Below the pieces are notes generated by a model. The model worked only from the letters and a program-made list of their open reading frames with translations, was not told the origin of the DNA and did not search any database. Positions 39,797 to 41,743 of a stretch of DNA of 41,743 nucleotides are shown piece after piece (position 1 is the first letter of the stretch; each line of letters opens with the position of its first letter). The translations under genes were made by a program, and so were the position numbers. Source of the stretch: Myxococcota bacterium (GTDB lineage: Bacteria > Myxococcota_A > UBA796 > UBA9615 > JAKLKC01); contig JAKLKC010000055.1 in NCBI GenBank assembly GCA_023150875.1, positions 1-41,743 on the forward strand, given 5' to 3'.

Positions 39797-41626
39797 CTAT
39801 GGGTTCCCTGGCCGCCGGGGGGATCGCCGGCCCGGGGAGGGACGCCGTCCCTTCGAGGGAGGGCGGGGCCGAGGGGTTTCGGCGGATCGCCAGGGACGGC
39901 GGGGGCGATCCCCCCGCAGCTCCCACACGAAGAGGCCCGCCCGGGGAGGCTCCTCCCCGGGCGCGGGCGGGCTCGGCTCCGGCAGGGGCACCGGAACGGC
40001 CCCCTCGCCCATGGCGTGGAAGGCCCCCAACAAGGCGGCGTCGTCCTCCCAGCCCTTCCAGCGGTCCATGGCCGCGACCACGTCCTCGTCCCGGGGCCAG
40101 GATCGCAAGGGATCGCCGCTCACGTACACGAAGAAGCGGGCCGTCCCCCAGCGCTCCCGCACCGCCTCGGGGTTGAGCAGGGCCCCGTCCACCTCCCGGG
40201 TGCCGAAGCGCAGCTTGGCCATGGGCTCGGCGAAGACCTCGGGGAAGTCCTCGCTGTCGGACAGGAGCACCACCCGGTCCCGCCCGGGGTCGAAGCCCGC
40301 CCGCGCCAGGGCCCGCTCCGCCTCCCCCAGGTCCGCCGGGGCGGGTCGGGGCGGCGACGCCTGGGTCAGCTCGTGGTCGGCCCACCACGACGGGAAGGGG
40401 CTGCCCCCCGCCAGCGCCCGCAGCGCGCGCCCCCCGGGATCGGGGCCGTCGGCGGGCACCAGGGGCCGCCACAGGCCCGTCAGCGCCGCGTGCTGGTGCA
40501 CCCCCAGCACCACCAGCGCCGCCACCCCCGCCCGCCTCGCCCAGGGGCGGCGCAGGTCGTCCAGGGCCGCCGCCGTCAGCAGCGCCAGGGCCGGCAGGGC
40601 CGGGACCGTGTAGAAGGGCTGCTTCTTGTGGATCAGGGTGAACAGGGCGATGGAACCCAGCCCCCACGCCACCACCAGCCGCTCGTCGTCCCGGGGCCCG
40701 TGGCGGAGCACGGCGCGCACCCCCAAGAGGGCCGCCACCCCGAGGGCCAGGCCCATCTGGGAGTCCAGCAGGCTCACGCCGTAGTAAGCCCAGTTCGTCC
40801 AGTGCCACAGGCCCCGGCGCTCCGTGGCCTCGCCGGTCTCGATGACCTCTCCCGCGACCACCTGGCCGGCGATCTCGGCGAGGTGGATCCGCGCGAAGTT
40901 GAGGTAGTAGTAGCCGCAGAGGGCCAGGGCCAGCAGCGCCGCCATCCCGGCGTGGGCCAGCACCCGCCGCCGCCCCACCCGGCCCGCCGCCCCCCGCAGG
41001 CCGTCCCACAGGGCGAGCGCCGCGGGGAGGCCCAGGAAGAGGGCGAAGGACAGCCGGTCCGCGAGCATCCCGAGCCCCGCCAGGGCGCCGAACGCCAGGC
41101 TCGCCCGACGCCGCCGGAACCCCGAGCTCGCCGCCAGCGCCCACACCGAGGCCGCCACCATCGCCGTCAGGACGACGTTGGGCTCCAGCCGCCGGGCGTT
41201 CCCGAAGACCGAGGGGTAGAGGAGGCACAGCACCGCGGCGAGGGCCCCCGCCCGGGGCCCCCGGAGGCGCGCCCCCAGCCCGTACACCGACGCCGCCAGC
41301 ACTCCCAGCCACAGCACGTTCGAGGCCGCCGCGGCGTCCTCACCGGGTCCCCACGCCCCCATGAACGCCGCCGCCCCCAGGTGGAGCAGCGGGGGGTAGT
41401 ACTCCTCGAACAGGTAGTAGTGCAGCCCCGGCAGGTCCCCCGCCCGCAGCCGATAGAACACCTCCGCCGCGAACGACAGGTGCATGAACTCGTTCTGGAA
41501 CCCGTCGGGGAGGCCGTTGGCCCGCAGCCAGGCCCAGGTGGTCGCCCCGTGCAGGAGCACGGCGAGGGCGACCACCGCCGGCCAGATCGGGCCGTCGGGG
41601 CGGGGGCGCAGGGTCGGATGGGCCAC
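39797..41626 (-). CDS. GT-C-type membrane glycosyltransferase
   Basis: The 609-residue protein has about ten membrane helices in its first 400 residues, a first-loop region with FQNEFMHLSF and EYYPPLLHLG, the pattern of GT39/ArnT-like GT-C enzymes, and a soluble C-terminal part with a VVLLSDSEDFPEVFAEPM strand and a basic Pro/Arg tail. Such enzymes move sugars from polyprenyl phosphates to acceptors in the periplasm. A similar protein is at the left edge. GTG 41626 is used; no ribosome site is clear. It begins 41 bp from the second copy of the MITE-like element. msrB, DUF423 and cobT follow. Confidence 0.75.
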   Translation of the reverse strand: MAHPTLRPRPDGPIWPAVVALAVLLHGATTWAWLRANGLPDGFQNEFMHLSFAAEVFYRLRAGDLPGLHYYLFEEYYPPLLHLGAAAFMGAWGPGEDAAAASNVLWLGVLAASVYGLGARLRGPRAGALAAVLCLLYPSVFGNARRLEPNVVLTAMVAASVWALAASSGFRRRRASLAFGALAGLGMLADRLSFALFLGLPAALALWDGLRGAAGRVGRRRVLAHAGMAALLALALCGYYYLNFARIHLAEIAGQVVAGEVIETGEATERRGLWHWTNWAYYGVSLLDSQMGLALGVAALLGVRAVLRHGPRDDERLVVAWGLGSIALFTLIHKKQPFYTVPALPALALLTAAALDDLRRPWARRAGVAALVVLGVHQHAALTGLWRPLVPADGPDPGGRALRALAGGSPFPSWWADHELTQASPPRPAPADLGEAERALARAGFDPGRDRVVLLSDSEDFPEVFAEPMAKLRFGTREVDGALLNPEAVRERWGTARFFVYVSGDPLRSWPRDEDVVAAMDRWKGWEDDAALLGAFHAMGEGAVPVPLPEPSPPAPGEEPPRAGLFVWELRGDRPRRPWRSAETPRPRPPSKGRRPSPGRRSPRRPGNP

Positions 41627-41652
41627 GGGGGGAGGGTGCCGGAGGCGCGCCG

Positions 41653-41667
41653 CCCGCGCAACGCGGG
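41653..41667. repeat. Short hairpin beside element copy 2
   Basis: cccgcg (41653-41658) and cgcggg (41662-41667) form a 6-bp stem with loop caa, touching the CTAG end of the element and lying in the leader of the glycosyltransferase gene. Confidence 0.5.
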
Positions 41668-41743
41668 CTAGTACGTCGTTCCAGAGCGAGTTCCCCAGTT
41701 TCTGAGTCCGCCTTCCAGCTCATCGGCGTCGCGGTCCCGCGAA
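41668..41743. mobile_element. Second copy of MITE-like element (truncated by window edge)
   Basis: These 76 bp are identical, as reverse complement, to 11947-12022, beginning CTAGTACGTCG. The rest of the copy lies beyond the window. It sits just upstream of the glycosyltransferase start. Confidence 0.8.

Noticed and set aside
1-41743. tRNA, rRNA, riboswitch or CRISPR features
   Set aside because: Scanning by eye for T-loop signatures, conserved rRNA blocks, a B12 box near cobT and short regular repeats gave nothing supportable.

Overview
The window is very GC-rich, bacterial and almost wholly coding. Genes are read from both strands, often with 4-bp start/stop overlaps, and GTG or TTG starts are frequent. 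Signal peptides, lipoboxes and proteins with outer-membrane beta-barrel character point to a Gram-negative host. Asp-rich 'DDDTADDDT' linkers after lipoboxes and an xseB-ispA-tlyA cluster suggest a deltaproteobacterial-grade lineage (Myxococcota-like). That placement is an inference, not proven. No rRNA, tRNA or CRISPR array was seen.

Layout. 1-7 kb: a truncated GT-C-type membrane glycosyltransferase (-), a Nudix hydrolase and an orphan Cas4/AddB-like Fe-S nuclease (+), an O-methyltransferase (-), then a MEDS-domain histidine kinase co-translated with a single-domain response regulator (+). 7-12.5 kb: a GT-B glycosyltransferase fused to a long coiled coil made of seven gapless 82-residue repeats, a lipoprotein with an Asp-rich linker (-), a 211-bp MITE-like inverted-repeat element, and a four-helix membrane protein (-). 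12.7-17.2 kb: xseB-ispA-tlyA, then a tightly packed tetR-moxR-VWA operon whose moxR/VWA junction carries an A9 run and a dnaX-type slippery heptamer. 17.3-22.3 kb: a divergent pair, a secreted PQQ-like propeller protein and a 1025-aa 5'-nucleotidase-like pseudoenzyme fused to a beta-barrel, sharing an operator-like inverted repeat. 22.4-27.6 kb: Hsp20, an RluA pseudouridine synthase, a small exported beta-rich protein, a membrane protein with a TPR-like lipoprotein, an AraC regulator, and a small membrane protein with an SRPBCC protein. 27.6-35.6 kb: two secreted glycosidase lipoproteins (GH92 and GH31) on the minus strand flanking a RecQ-type helicase with a 450-residue basic repetitive tail. 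35.8-41.7 kb: membrane proteins, an RmlC-like epimerase, then a minus-strand run of a second GT-C glycosyltransferase, lipoprotein MsrB, DUF423 and CobT. A second copy of the 211-bp element is cut by the right edge.

How the genes may work together. Most of the window is housekeeping or envelope biology: glycosyl transfer, glycan hydrolysis, envelope repair and outer-membrane proteins. The observations most worth testing are the candidate -1 frameshift that would make a MoxR-VWA fusion (about 16.33 kb), the 82-residue-period glycosyltransferase coiled coil (8.9-10.6 kb), the MITE-like family with CTAG ends, and the nucleotidase-like protein that has lost its metal-binding GHxH motif and gained a barrel.
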